Positions 39,667 to 48,506 of a stretch of 48,506 bases of DNA are shown piece by piece. This stretch comes from a virus. Numbering within the stretch: position 1 is the stretch's first letter; each line of letters starts with the position of its first letter. Under the pieces are notes generated by a model, which saw only the letters and a list, made by a program, of their open reading frames with translations, was not told the DNA's origin and made no database searches. The stretch spans positions 1 through 48,506 of IMG/VR virus record IMGVR_UViG_3300035670_000335. One strand, 5' to 3'. Both the position numbers and the translations under genes were made by a program.

Positions 39667-41414
39667 TGGCACGAAATCGTACTGCAAACATTTCTGGTGA
39701 ACTGATCACAAATACGATAATTGTGACCTCAACTGGTGCCAATGTTTCAAATGCATTGGTGAAGACTGGCGACACCATGACAGGCGAATTAAATGTCGCG
39801 AATAATCTGGTGGTCACTGGGAATGTGGGGATTGCGACAACAACTCCATTATATCCACTTCAAGTTCGAAGATCAGGAGCTGCATCCTCATATGGTGTTT
39901 TTATAGACAACTACGGGGACGATCCTAATTTACTTCGAACTGTACATCACTATGCTGTAGCTGATTCTACATCAGATAAAACAGGGCACATATTTTTCAC
40001 TCGCAACGCTTCAGCAAACGACGAACCTAGATTAACTATCAATGCTCTAGGTAATATTGGTATTGGAACAACAAATCCTGCAGTTAAATTAACTTCTATT
40101 GGTGGGTCATTATTTGGCGGTATTGCTGCAGGTGTATCGCTTACTGATCCATCTTATGGAGGTTTAAGTTTAGGATTTGATGGTGGGTCAAATCTAGCAC
40201 AAATTGTGGCAGTGAATCCATCTGGTTCAAGTTTAGCGTTTTATACCAAACTGAGTGGCGGTGTTGCTCCAGCCGAACGTTTGAGGATTGATTCTCTAGG
40301 TAATTTAGCAGTAGGAACAAGTTTCCCAGTTTCAAACTCACTAATTGGCGCAGTCACAATTTATAAAACGCACAATGGTGACAGCGCAAATATTCCATCA
40401 TTGTCAGCGCAACCTTACGATTTAAATCAGTCAAATTTATTTTTATTTGGTAGAAATTCTGGCATAACCATTGTTTCTAAATTTAATGAAGGCGGTAGTA
40501 TATTATTTGCAGATGATGATAGAAGAAATAGTGGTGCTATTGAGTATTCGCATACAACTGACACCCTTGCATTTTCGAGCAACGGTTCATCAAGAATGGT
40601 GATAAATTCAATAGGTAATGTTGGAATTGGAACAACAGATCCTGGCAGTTATAGATTGAATATTGCGGGCAACTTAGCTTTATCTGGTGGCTCTCGTTAT
40701 ATTCTAGTTGATGGCGGAGATTTATATATTGATACCGAAAATGTTACAGGTAGAGATATACTTTTACAAACACAAAGTGGACAAAAGGTTGGTATTGGAA
40801 CAACAGCACCATCAACATACAGCCGCTTACATGTATATGGGACTACTGGTGCAATTAGTTCTCCAGGATTACTTTACTCACAAAATCTTGATGATGCTTC
40901 AGCATTGTATGTTTCAAATAACGGTACTACTGCTCAATATGATCGTGCTGTGTTTGAAGTTTATACTGCTGGTGGTTCAACTAACTTATTTAAAATATTC
41001 AATGGCGGTGCAATATCAACACCACGTAATCCAGCATTTTTTGCAAGAAGAACTAGCGGATTCACTATATCTGGTGATTCTGTAATTGTTTATGACAGCG
41101 AAGTTGGTGATAGAACAGGAAATTATAATGTATCTAATGGTCGATTTACTGCTCCAGTAGGGGGTTATTATTTCTTTAGAGCACATGTGCAACCAACAAC
41201 ATCAGGTGTAAACGTCAGAATTAATTTTTGGGTTAATGGATCAGCGATTGCATATCAAACTGTTGGGACGACAAATTTATATGCAAGAGGTGATATTATT
41301 AATGATATTGTATATCCATTAAATCAAAACGATTATGTTGAAGTTGTTGTATCTGCAAGCAGTAGTTGTGGATTCGACAATCATGGAACTTTTGGTGGTT
41401 TCTTAGTTGGGTAA
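39666..41414 (+). CDS. Modular tail fiber with C1q-like tip (first of three)
   Basis: 582 residues. The start MARNRTANISGELITNTIIV and LVKTGDTMTGELNVANNLVV, then GNVGIATTTPLYPLQVRRSG, begin a string of GNIGIGTTNP-type shaft repeats (about residues 55-375). Residues about 445-582 form a C1q/TNF-like jelly roll: SGDSVIVYDSEVGDRTGNYN, then SNGRFTAPVGGYYFFRAHVQ, VNGSAIAYQTVGT, LNQNDYVEVVVSASS and the final GTFGGFLVG. C1q-like domains form trimers and bind sugars or proteins, which fits a receptor-binding tip. It is coupled to the previous fiber gene by TAATG and is followed by a candidate late promoter. Confidence 0.84.
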   Translation: MARNRTANISGELITNTIIVTSTGANVSNALVKTGDTMTGELNVANNLVVTGNVGIATTTPLYPLQVRRSGAASSYGVFIDNYGDDPNLLRTVHHYAVADSTSDKTGHIFFTRNASANDEPRLTINALGNIGIGTTNPAVKLTSIGGSLFGGIAAGVSLTDPSYGGLSLGFDGGSNLAQIVAVNPSGSSLAFYTKLSGGVAPAERLRIDSLGNLAVGTSFPVSNSLIGAVTIYKTHNGDSANIPSLSAQPYDLNQSNLFLFGRNSGITIVSKFNEGGSILFADDDRRNSGAIEYSHTTDTLAFSSNGSSRMVINSIGNVGIGTTDPGSYRLNIAGNLALSGGSRYILVDGGDLYIDTENVTGRDILLQTQSGQKVGIGTTAPSTYSRLHVYGTTGAISSPGLLYSQNLDDASALYVSNNGTTAQYDRAVFEVYTAGGSTNLFKIFNGGAISTPRNPAFFARRTSGFTISGDSVIVYDSEVGDRTGNYNVSNGRFTAPVGGYYFFRAHVQPTTSGVNVRINFWVNGSAIAYQTVGTTNLYARGDIINDIVYPLNQNDYVEVVVSASSSCGFDNHGTFGGFLVG

Positions 41415-41417
41415 CAA

Positions 41418-41425
41418 AATAAATA
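41418..41425 (+). promoter_or_regulatory. Candidate T4-type late promoter
   Basis: AATAAATA, 7 of 8 matches to TATAAATA, lies in the 31-nt gap and ends 21 nt before the ATG at 41446. The implied leader of about 15 nt holds CAGGA. Confidence 0.5.
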
Positions 41426-41445
41426 ATCATTAAACAGGATTTTAA

Positions 41446-44400
41446 ATGACAACAAGAGTTCCCATAAGATACGGTGGTACTGGCGCGAATACTGCGGCAG
41501 ATGCACGAACAGCACTTGGAGTCTCCTCTTCCGAGACAACCAATGCTGCTTATGCTCAGGCGAACTCTGCATTCGATCAAGCCAATAGTGCTTATGCTGC
41601 CGCAAATCTTAAATTAGACTTAGCTGGTGGGACAATCTCTGGAAATCTAACGATCTCTGGAAACCTTGAAGTTCTTGGCAACAGCACCACATTGAATGTT
41701 GAGACATTGTTAGTCGAAGACAATGAGATTATTCTCAACTCAAATGTGTCAAGTTCACCAGTCCTCAATGCTTTTATCACTGTCAATCGCGGATCTTCGT
41801 TAAACACTTTTGTGAAATGGGATGAAGATAGCGACAAATGGGGATGGAGCGACGACGGATCAAATACCTTCTACTTCAGCACTGCACTAGATGCTTATGA
41901 TGCTGCAAATACTGCCAACACAAATGCATTAGCAGCTTATGATCAAGCTAACTTAGCATACACTCAAGCCAATACTGCCTATGGTCAAGCGAATGATGCT
42001 TATACCGCAGCAAACTCAGCAGCCAATACGGTTCGAGTATCTCAAAATAGTTCATCAACGCTTTCTGCGAAACAACTGAACTTTGTCAATACAGCAAACG
42101 TAACGATTGCGATTACCGACTCTGGTGATGGAAATGCAAATGTTGAGATTTTCTCCGCTGCAGGTGGTGGAGCAGGAATCGCAGACTTCCCAGTTTCTGC
42201 AAATAGTGGCTCAACAGTCACTGCAAACGCATTGAATTTTAACAATACATCCTCTGTCATTGTAAACGTAGAAAGTGGAACAGATGGAAATGCAAATATT
42301 TCCTTCACCTCTGTTGGAGCTGCAGCTAATTTAGAAATTTTAGACGAAGGATCTTCATTAACTGCTGCTGTCACGAGTATTGATTTCGTTGGATCAGGTG
42401 TCACTGCTACAGCCAATGGTTCTGATGTCACGGTCACAATCACAGGTGGTGGCGGTGGTGGAACAGAAACTGTTGCCAAGTCAGACGTGTTTACTGCAGC
42501 AAATGGTGATGCAAATCTCACCTATTCATTGACTTATGCAGTTCCTGGAACAGATTATGTTTTTGTAAACAAGAACGGCATTGCTCTTGTTCCTGGAACT
42601 GATTTCGTCGTTGACAGTTTTCAAACACTTCGAGTGATTGACACTGGCGAGGCTGGTGATGTCATTGAAGCACATTATTTCACTCCAGCTTCAACGATTC
42701 TAATTCCAAACACTGATATCATTATTGACACAAACACAGTCACTGCTCAGACCAATACATTCTATTTGTCTGCGAATATCACTTCAATTAATCTCTTGAC
42801 CGTCACCAAGAATGGTCTAACACTTACACCAAATTCACACTTCACGTTGTCAGATAATAATACCATCACATTGACAACAGTGGCAGAAATCGATGACGAA
42901 TTGGTCTTTAGATTCTTCCGTGACGTGACACTCGAAAGAGCCAATTCAAATAACTCTGTGAGCTCGACATTCACTGCAAATGGCTCAGCGAATGTGTTCT
43001 TCATGGACTCTCATGCAACTTCGAACAACAATGTTCTTGTGACAATTGACGGTGTTGTTCTAATTCCAGTTGATGATTATACGGTCGATGGTCCAATATT
43101 GACCATCAATTACATGCCACCAAATGGCGCGAAGATTGAAGCTCGAACAATCACTGGTGGTGGTGATGGTGGTGGAGCGACACTTGGATTTGTTCGCAAC
43201 TCTTTTGTCGGCGATGGCAATACAGTCAATTATACACTCACCGTTGCTCCGAATGACGAAGATAACTGTTTAGTTTTTGTTGATCGCGTTTTCCAAAGAA
43301 ACAATGCCTATAATGTCAGCGCAACGGTCTTGACATTTACCACTGCACCAGATGCAAATGCATTGATCGATGTCTTCACGACAACGTATAAAGCCACCAG
43401 CTTTGCATTGATGAAAGCTGGGGACACAATGACAGGCAATTTGAATGTTTCAGCGACATTGATCACGCAAAATGTTGAGCCTGTTGCGAATGTCACTTAT
43501 GATCTCGGAACGAGCACCAAAAGATTTAAAGACCTCTGGTTGAGCAACAGTACAATTTATTTGGGCGAAGCAACCATTTCTGCAAATGGCGGAAACATTG
43601 TTGTTCCATCGATTCAGACTTCAAGTGGTGTAAATGTTGAAGCAGTTCTTGCTGATGCATACAATCAAGCGAATAGTGCATTTGATGCAGCGAACAATCG
43701 AGTGTTGAAAGCTGGCGATACAATGACTGGATTGTTGAACGTTGCGAATAGTTTGATTGTTACTGGAAATGTTGGGATTGGGACAGAAAATCCGCGCTCA
43801 AAAATGCATATTCTTGGCGGATTTAATGCGTTAAGCAATTCATCTATTCCATCATTATCTCTCTCTGGAGATTATGGCGGCGGTTTAGCATTCTTAGACA
43901 CAAAAGAATCTGGTTTTTATAGTCAAGATAATGGAGATTCGTTTTTTGCTTATGTTGGAAGAACTGTTGACACAGATACAACTGGATCAAAAATAGTTCA
44001 AACATGGAAATCTAATGGAAGTGTTGGAATTGGAACCACAAACCCAGAATATAAATTGCATGTCGCAGGCACTGTGGTTATAAAGTCTTCAGAAGAAGGC
44101 GGTCCTTATTTGTATAGAGATAATGATAGTTCACCAGATATTCGCTTCCATTCAACAGCAGGAACTTTTGCTTCCCCTTCACCAAAAGCTAGTGGTGGCT
44201 TATTGGGTCAAATTCATTGGCATGGTTGGGATGGAGATGCATATCGTGTGGGCGCTCAACTCTGGGCTCTTGTAGATGGTGCAGTTTCTTCTGGAACATT
44301 ACCTGCAAGATTGGAGTTTAAAACAGGAACAAATGGTAATCCAACACCAAGAATGGTGATTAAGAGTGATGGTAAAGTTGGAATCGGAACAACTAGTCCA

Positions 44401-45330
44401 GCGCAGCAGTTAGATATTTCTGGAAGCACTAGAGTCTCAGGATATTATTTGTTTAATGGCAATTCGTCAGATCCTGGTGATTCTGCAGCAAGTTTTTACG
44501 ATCGTGCTTTAACAGGTCCTACTATTTCTGGACTCAATATAACATTCAGAGCTGGTTCGACACCAGCAGAATACTTGAGAATCAGTAGTACAGGCAATAT
44601 TGGTATTGGTAATGACTCACCAGGATTTAAACTTGACATATCAGAGGCTGGTGCAGTAATTGAAGGAACTGCCACGACTGGCAGTAACATGAAGGGTCTT
44701 CGCCTCTACAACACAACCACAGCAACTACAAATAATGCAATTGGTCTCTGGCTTGCAACTGGTCCGCACCAAGCAGGTATTGCATCATTTAGAGCAGCTG
44801 CTGCAACAGGATGGGATACTTGTTTAGCATTCTATACTCATGGAAATGCAACAACAAATTTAAATGACGCCACAGAAAGAATGAGAATTCATGGCGAGGG
44901 ATATGTAACGCAACCATATCAACCAGCCTTCACAGCACTTTCAAGTGCAGGAACAACTGATTATTCTGCTGGACAAGTAATTGTATTTAATCAAACACAT
45001 TTTAACACAGGAAGTCACTATAATACTTCAAATGGTCGATTTACTGCACCTGTTGCTGGTAAATACATATTCACTTATACATTATATGGATTCAGTAGTG
45101 GAATAGTAGCAACTGTGTTAACAGTAAATGGAAATCAGCTTGGAAGCCCTTCAAGTGATGTTTGGCCATACATTTACGGTTCTCAAGATGGAACAACAGA
45201 TCGATCGCGCAGTACATCAGTAATTTTAAATTTAGCTGCAGGAGATTATGTTGAAATGCGTTCACGCGCTACAAATACCTCAAAAATTTACATGGGTCAC
45301 TCATACTTTAGTGGATATTTGATAGGATAA
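41446..45330 (+). CDS. Very long modular tail fiber with C1q-like tip (second of three)
   Basis: 1294 residues. The start MTTRVPIRYGGTGANTAADA then RTALGVSSSETTNAAYAQAN is followed by coiled AYDQANLAYTQANTAYGQAN repeats. Four knot-like units follow around residues 345-655 (VFVNKNGIALVPGTDFVVDS, LTVTKNGLTLTPNSHFTLSD, VLVTIDGVVLIPVDDYTVDG, CLVFVDRVFQRNNAYNVSA). Then come KAGDTMTGNLNVSATLITQN and RFKDLWLSNSTIYLGEATIS, GNVGIGTENP-type repeats (about 770-1060), and a C-terminal C1q-like jelly roll (about 1160-1294: FNTGSHYNTSNGRFTAPVAG, VNGNQLG, LAAGDYVEMRS, FSGYLIG). Its length and order suggest the main long fiber, or a fusion of two fiber parts. Confidence 0.84.
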   Translation: MTTRVPIRYGGTGANTAADARTALGVSSSETTNAAYAQANSAFDQANSAYAAANLKLDLAGGTISGNLTISGNLEVLGNSTTLNVETLLVEDNEIILNSNVSSSPVLNAFITVNRGSSLNTFVKWDEDSDKWGWSDDGSNTFYFSTALDAYDAANTANTNALAAYDQANLAYTQANTAYGQANDAYTAANSAANTVRVSQNSSSTLSAKQLNFVNTANVTIAITDSGDGNANVEIFSAAGGGAGIADFPVSANSGSTVTANALNFNNTSSVIVNVESGTDGNANISFTSVGAAANLEILDEGSSLTAAVTSIDFVGSGVTATANGSDVTVTITGGGGGGTETVAKSDVFTAANGDANLTYSLTYAVPGTDYVFVNKNGIALVPGTDFVVDSFQTLRVIDTGEAGDVIEAHYFTPASTILIPNTDIIIDTNTVTAQTNTFYLSANITSINLLTVTKNGLTLTPNSHFTLSDNNTITLTTVAEIDDELVFRFFRDVTLERANSNNSVSSTFTANGSANVFFMDSHATSNNNVLVTIDGVVLIPVDDYTVDGPILTINYMPPNGAKIEARTITGGGDGGGATLGFVRNSFVGDGNTVNYTLTVAPNDEDNCLVFVDRVFQRNNAYNVSATVLTFTTAPDANALIDVFTTTYKATSFALMKAGDTMTGNLNVSATLITQNVEPVANVTYDLGTSTKRFKDLWLSNSTIYLGEATISANGGNIVVPSIQTSSGVNVEAVLADAYNQANSAFDAANNRVLKAGDTMTGLLNVANSLIVTGNVGIGTENPRSKMHILGGFNALSNSSIPSLSLSGDYGGGLAFLDTKESGFYSQDNGDSFFAYVGRTVDTDTTGSKIVQTWKSNGSVGIGTTNPEYKLHVAGTVVIKSSEEGGPYLYRDNDSSPDIRFHSTAGTFASPSPKASGGLLGQIHWHGWDGDAYRVGAQLWALVDGAVSSGTLPARLEFKTGTNGNPTPRMVIKSDGKVGIGTTSPAQQLDISGSTRVSGYYLFNGNSSDPGDSAASFYDRALTGPTISGLNITFRAGSTPAEYLRISSTGNIGIGNDSPGFKLDISEAGAVIEGTATTGSNMKGLRLYNTTTATTNNAIGLWLATGPHQAGIASFRAAAATGWDTCLAFYTHGNATTNLNDATERMRIHGEGYVTQPYQPAFTALSSAGTTDYSAGQVIVFNQTHFNTGSHYNTSNGRFTAPVAGKYIFTYTLYGFSSGIVATVLTVNGNQLGSPSSDVWPYIYGSQDGTTDRSRSTSVILNLAAGDYVEMRSRATNTSKIYMGHSYFSGYLIG

Positions 45331-45333
45331 AAA

Positions 45334-47229
45334 ATGTCAAAACAACAAGTTTCAATTTTCATGGGTGGCACTGGTGCGAACACGGCATCAGACGCACGCA
45401 CAAATCTTGGTGTTGTTGCTCGCTCTGGCGACACCATGACAGGAAACTTGAATGTTGCTGCCACATTGATCACACAAAACGTCATTCCGAATGCAAACAT
45501 CACCTATGATCTTGGAAGCAGTGAAGCAAGATTCAAAGATCTTTGGTTGAGCAACAGCACGATTTATTTGGGAGAAGCATCGATTTCCGCGCAAGGTGGA
45601 AATGTGTCCTTTGGGAATGCGGAAATTCAATTGTCCAACGTGACGACAAAGTTGAACGTGACCAATGATTTGTTTGTGAGTGGGAATGTGGGGATTGGAA
45701 CTGCTAATCCAACATTGTCGTCAGGAAAAGGATTACATCTTTACAGCGACTCTGGGCACTCAAATTTAAAACTACAGTCTCTAGGCGGGGCATGGGAACT
45801 TTTATCAACAACTGCGGGATATTTTAGTATATTTGATACTATTGACGCTAATGATAGATTTTCAGTATCTAATACTGGAAAGGTTGGTATCGGCACCACT
45901 AATCCACAAGATTCAATTCATATTGCCTATACAGGGTCGCCATCAACATTCAAAATGGATACTCAATGGATGCCTGTGTATTATGGTACTGACAATGAAA
46001 TAGGGCAACTATCAGTAAATAGAGTCCCTACTACTGGTGTTATAGCTAACTCCTCACACACTGCAATCTACATCGATTTAGTTGCAAATACAAATAATAG
46101 TTATTTCTCTGTTTCTACTGGCACATCTCCAAATGGACAACCAACAGAAAAATTTAGAATTACTGGTGATGGAAATGTTTCTATTGGAACAACAGTTCCA
46201 TCTCAAAAATTACATGTGAGTGGAAATACTTATATCAGTGGAGATATGGGAATCGGGACGAACAGTCCTGCAACTAAGTTGGAGGTGGTTGGCGCTGCAA
46301 CAACTGGAACTGTAGAAACAGCTTCTGTATTTAGAATCGGTAGACCGTTAACTGGCGGAGTGTCGTTTGATCAATATGCTGATTTTAAGATTGGTAGATA
46401 TGCAAATGCTGGCGGTGTATACGAATCCTTCACAAGATTAGATGTCGATTTGCGCGATAATTCGACGTCTGGCAGCGGTCAAGTCAAAGTGATGACTTTG
46501 ACCAATGCAGGTTATGTTGGTATTGGAACAACGAATCCAACTCGAAACCTTCATGTTTTTGGAACTGGACCAATTTTAGGATTAAATTCGACCTCAACTG
46601 GTTCAACGTCATACATAGCATTTCAAAATAGCGGTGCAAATGATGCTTATATCGGAATAGAAAATAGTTCTGGTGGTGGATTGTTTGGCAGTAACGATGC
46701 TTATGGAATGAGTTTGGGTACAGTAGGTGCAAGAGGCGTTAATTTTTCAACAAATAATATTGTTCGTTCGCGCATTGATAGCAGCGGAAGATTACTAGTC
46801 TCTAGTTTCGGAGCGCAACCAAGATTTCACGTTGAAAGAGCTGGCAATCAAACTGGATATAATTCTACAACAACTGGAGATTCTGTAGTTCTATACAATA
46901 GTGCTATCGACAATATTGGTAGTCATTTTAACACATCTACTGGAAAATTCACAGCTCCAGTTACAGGTATGTACGCATTTCAAGCCAGCGCTTATACAAC
47001 AGGAACAGCGTTTACGCAATGTTGGCTGGTAAAAAATGGATCTAGAGGATTTTACACTGATTGTGTGTATCAAAATGGTGCTTCATCTGGAATAATAGTT
47101 GGAACATGGATCATTTATCTCGCTGCAAATGATTCTATTGGATTTCATCCATATAATCCAACAGATTCAAGTCAAACTATAGAAGCGAATGTTTACCACA
47201 CATGGTTTAAGGGATACTTATTAGGATAA
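45334..47229 (+). CDS. Modular tail fiber with C1q-like tip (third of three)
   Basis: 631 residues. The N-terminus MSKQQVSIFMGGTGANTASD then ARTNLGVVARSGDTMTGNLN joins directly to ATLITQNVIPNANITYDLGS and RFKDLWLSNSTIYLGEASIS, which is closely similar to an internal part of the previous fiber. GNVGIGTANP-type repeats run from about residue 115 to 410. Residues about 500-631 are a C1q-like tip: NIGSHFNTSTGKFTAPVTGM, LVKNGSRGFYTD, LAANDSIGFHPYNP and the final HTWFKGYLLG. It looks like a shortened paralogue of the upstream fiber with a different tip sequence. It begins 3 nt after the previous stop. Confidence 0.84.
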   Translation: MSKQQVSIFMGGTGANTASDARTNLGVVARSGDTMTGNLNVAATLITQNVIPNANITYDLGSSEARFKDLWLSNSTIYLGEASISAQGGNVSFGNAEIQLSNVTTKLNVTNDLFVSGNVGIGTANPTLSSGKGLHLYSDSGHSNLKLQSLGGAWELLSTTAGYFSIFDTIDANDRFSVSNTGKVGIGTTNPQDSIHIAYTGSPSTFKMDTQWMPVYYGTDNEIGQLSVNRVPTTGVIANSSHTAIYIDLVANTNNSYFSVSTGTSPNGQPTEKFRITGDGNVSIGTTVPSQKLHVSGNTYISGDMGIGTNSPATKLEVVGAATTGTVETASVFRIGRPLTGGVSFDQYADFKIGRYANAGGVYESFTRLDVDLRDNSTSGSGQVKVMTLTNAGYVGIGTTNPTRNLHVFGTGPILGLNSTSTGSTSYIAFQNSGANDAYIGIENSSGGGLFGSNDAYGMSLGTVGARGVNFSTNNIVRSRIDSSGRLLVSSFGAQPRFHVERAGNQTGYNSTTTGDSVVLYNSAIDNIGSHFNTSTGKFTAPVTGMYAFQASAYTTGTAFTQCWLVKNGSRGFYTDCVYQNGASSGIIVGTWIIYLAANDSIGFHPYNPTDSSQTIEANVYHTWFKGYLLG

Positions 47230-47232
47230 ATA
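47225..47232 (+). promoter_or_regulatory. Candidate T4-type late promoter
   Basis: GATAAATA, 7 of 8 matches to TATAAATA, overlaps the stop codon of the preceding fiber gene and ends 27 nt before the ATG at 47259. The leader carries AGGAG. Confidence 0.5.
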
Positions 47233-47258
47233 CTTTAATTTAACAGGAGAAATTTATA

Positions 47259-47531
47259 ATGTCAGTACAATACACAATAACTCTATCAGCAGCTGAAGAC
47301 AAAGCACTTGCTTACGTGGCTGCTTCTCAGCAAGACTGGATCGACAATGCAGTTCATGAGCGTTGCAGAATCGCGATTGAAGAAATCGTGGCTGCTGAAG
47401 TTCAACGAAAACTCGCAGCTGGCGAATCCATCACTGGAACAAAAGACGACATCGTTCTTGCTGCTCCAATCAAGTCTGCTGCAGAACGCAATGCTGAAGC
47501 TGCTGCAATGACTGCAAACACTGCTGCCTAA
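47259..47531 (+). CDS. Small helical protein between fiber genes
   Basis: 90 residues. The sequence YTITLSAAEDKALAYVAASQ, then QDWIDNAVHERCRIAIEEIV and AAEVQRKLAAGESITG, is mainly alpha-helical, with an Ala-rich end (AERNAEAAAMTANTAA). I recall short proteins with the AxQQDWidNavheRc..A.eei pattern next to fiber genes in T4-like environmental phages, without an assigned function. AGGAG precedes the ATG, and a late-promoter-like box lies upstream, so it may be expressed strongly. A role in virion or fiber assembly is inferred from place. Confidence 0.6.
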   Translation: MSVQYTITLSAAEDKALAYVAASQQDWIDNAVHERCRIAIEEIVAAEVQRKLAAGESITGTKDDIVLAAPIKSAAERNAEAAAMTANTAA

Positions 47532-47541
47532 GAGAATCTAA

Positions 47542-48506
47542 ATGGCAGATAAGCTCTCAGGGTTAGCAATAGAACCTGGAACAATCACTTCTGTACAGCT
47601 TTCTTCTGAGCTGGGTCCAGTCACAAGTCAATTGGAACTGGTCGGTTCTGGAGTTTCTTTGAATGTCTCAAACAATGCAGTGTTTAGCGGCAACATCGCG
47701 ATTGGTGTGAGTTCTCCTCTTGCGAGAACTCACATAATTCCAAAGTCAGAATTTAGCACTGCATATAACAACTACGATGGCGATGCACTGTTCATCGACG
47801 ATGCGAATGCAAACACAGGCGCAGGAAACTATGGCGGTGCAATTAGCTGGAGTCGATTGTCCAATCCACCATCTCGAAAAGCAGCCATTGCAATCTTTCA
47901 AGACACGGCTGACATCAATCAAAATGGATTGGCGTTCTTTGTTTCTCCTGGAGCAAGTAGCTCAGATCCTATTGAAGAAGCAGTTCGCATTTCTTCAAGT
48001 AAGAATGTGGGGATTGGAACGACTCTTCCGGCAGAAAAATTACACGTGGTTGGAGATGTTATAGCTACCACATATTATGGATCTAATACTCAATACTTTT
48101 TGTACCCAGAGGGGACCAGTTATTTACGATCTGCATATTTTCTCAATAATCCTTCTGGCGGAGGTTATGTCCAGATAGGTCAAAATTATGTTTATGGGAC
48201 TGATGATGTTACTGGTGGATCATTTGAAATTCGTAATAATGGAGAATCGTTTATCACTGGAAACGTGGGGATCGGAACAACGAATCCTTCCACAAGATTA
48301 CATGTTCAGGGAGGTCCTGCAACACTAAATGGTGGAGCAATATTATATGGATACCATCAATCAGTAGCAGGAGATCACACCACGACACCTACACCTGCAT
48401 ACAGAATAACTTCTGTGGGTTCTGGAACATATTGGAGAGCAACACATCTATCGGATCATTCAACCGTTAGTGGTGTATATAATTATGAAACTACCAAAGA
48501 TGTGTA
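47542..48506 (+). CDS. Modular tail fiber, 3' end outside window
   Basis: 321 residues are visible and the frame stays open to the end. The start MADKLSGLAIEPGTITSVQL then SSELGPVTSQLELVGSG has no close match to the preceding fiber starts. Shaft repeats begin with GNIAIGVSSPLARTHIIPKS, then KNVGIGTTLPAEKLHVVGDV and GNVGIGTTNPSTRLHVQGGP, so the gene belongs to the same modular family. It starts 10 nt after the 90-residue gene. The tip lies beyond the window and could be another C1q-like, S74 or other receptor-binding domain. Confidence 0.85.
   Translation, partial: MADKLSGLAIEPGTITSVQLSSELGPVTSQLELVGSGVSLNVSNNAVFSGNIAIGVSSPLARTHIIPKSEFSTAYNNYDGDALFIDDANANTGAGNYGGAISWSRLSNPPSRKAAIAIFQDTADINQNGLAFFVSPGASSSDPIEEAVRISSSKNVGIGTTLPAEKLHVVGDVIATTYYGSNTQYFLYPEGTSYLRSAYFLNNPSGGGYVQIGQNYVYGTDDVTGGSFEIRNNGESFITGNVGIGTTNPSTRLHVQGGPATLNGGAILYGYHQSVAGDHTTTPTPAYRITSVGSGTYWRATHLSDHSTVSGVYNYETTKDV

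Noticed and set aside
1016-48506. tRNA genes, insertion sequences or integrase/attachment sites
   Set aside because: I saw no cloverleaf-like sequence, transposase motif or direct-repeat-flanked element; genes are packed throughout.

Overview
The window is a stretch of a T4-like (contractile-tailed) bacteriophage genome carrying its late structural genes. The evidence is the tail of a gp32 gene, a gp4 head-completion gene, and an almost complete T4-type baseplate set (gp54-like, gp26-like, gp48, gp53, gp27-like hub, gp5, gp25, gp6, gp7, gp8). Coding is dense, with many TAATG/ATGA stop-start overlaps, and the base composition is A+T-rich. The fiber style (GNVGIGTTNP repeats, collagen-like stalk, S74 chaperone, C1q-like tips) and the large DUF4815-type wedge protein resemble T4-like phages of marine or freshwater bacteria such as cyanophages and pelagiphages. 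The host cannot be fixed from this window. No gene-free stretch exceeds 300 bases; the longest is 859-1015, which holds hairpins and a terminator.

Layout. (1) 1-1015: 3' end of gp32, a convergent NUMOD3/zinc-finger ORF of homing-endonuclease type, and two rightward terminator-like hairpins. (2) 1016-6198, minus strand: gp4, an unassigned structural protein, a gp54-like tube initiator, a gp26-like protein, a short ORF that looks like its -1 frameshift extension, and a tape-measure-like protein ending in a muramidase-like domain. (3) 6218-27923, plus strand: gp48, gp53, hub, gp5 without a lysozyme domain, three unassigned proteins, gp25, gp6, gp7, gp8 and two very large wedge/peripheral baseplate proteins. 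(4) 27939-31510: a small protein, a collagen-like fiber with S74 chaperone, and two unassigned proteins. (5) 31518-35114, minus strand: a tight five-gene accessory operon of two 2OG-Fe(II) oxygenase-like proteins and three glycosyltransferase-like proteins. (6) 35204-48506, plus strand: small fiber-base proteins, several modular fibers, a coiled-coil protein and three consecutive fiber genes, each ending in a C1q-like domain. A further fiber runs off the window.

How it fits together. Regions 2 and 3 encode the baseplate, the tail-tube start and the length ruler. Regions 4 and 6 encode adhesion fibers. Region 5 lies between the two fiber blocks and may encode modification of the fibers or of the host surface. 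The most notable observations are an apparent programmed -1 frameshift (Shine-Dalgarno-like sequence plus T_TTT_TTT) joining the gp26-like ORF to the next ORF just before the tape measure, as in lambda G/GT; transfer of the muramidase function from gp5 to the tape-measure-like protein; and the oxygenase/glycosyltransferase cassette beside a collagen-like fiber. All calls come from reading the sequence and recalled family knowledge; no searches were run.
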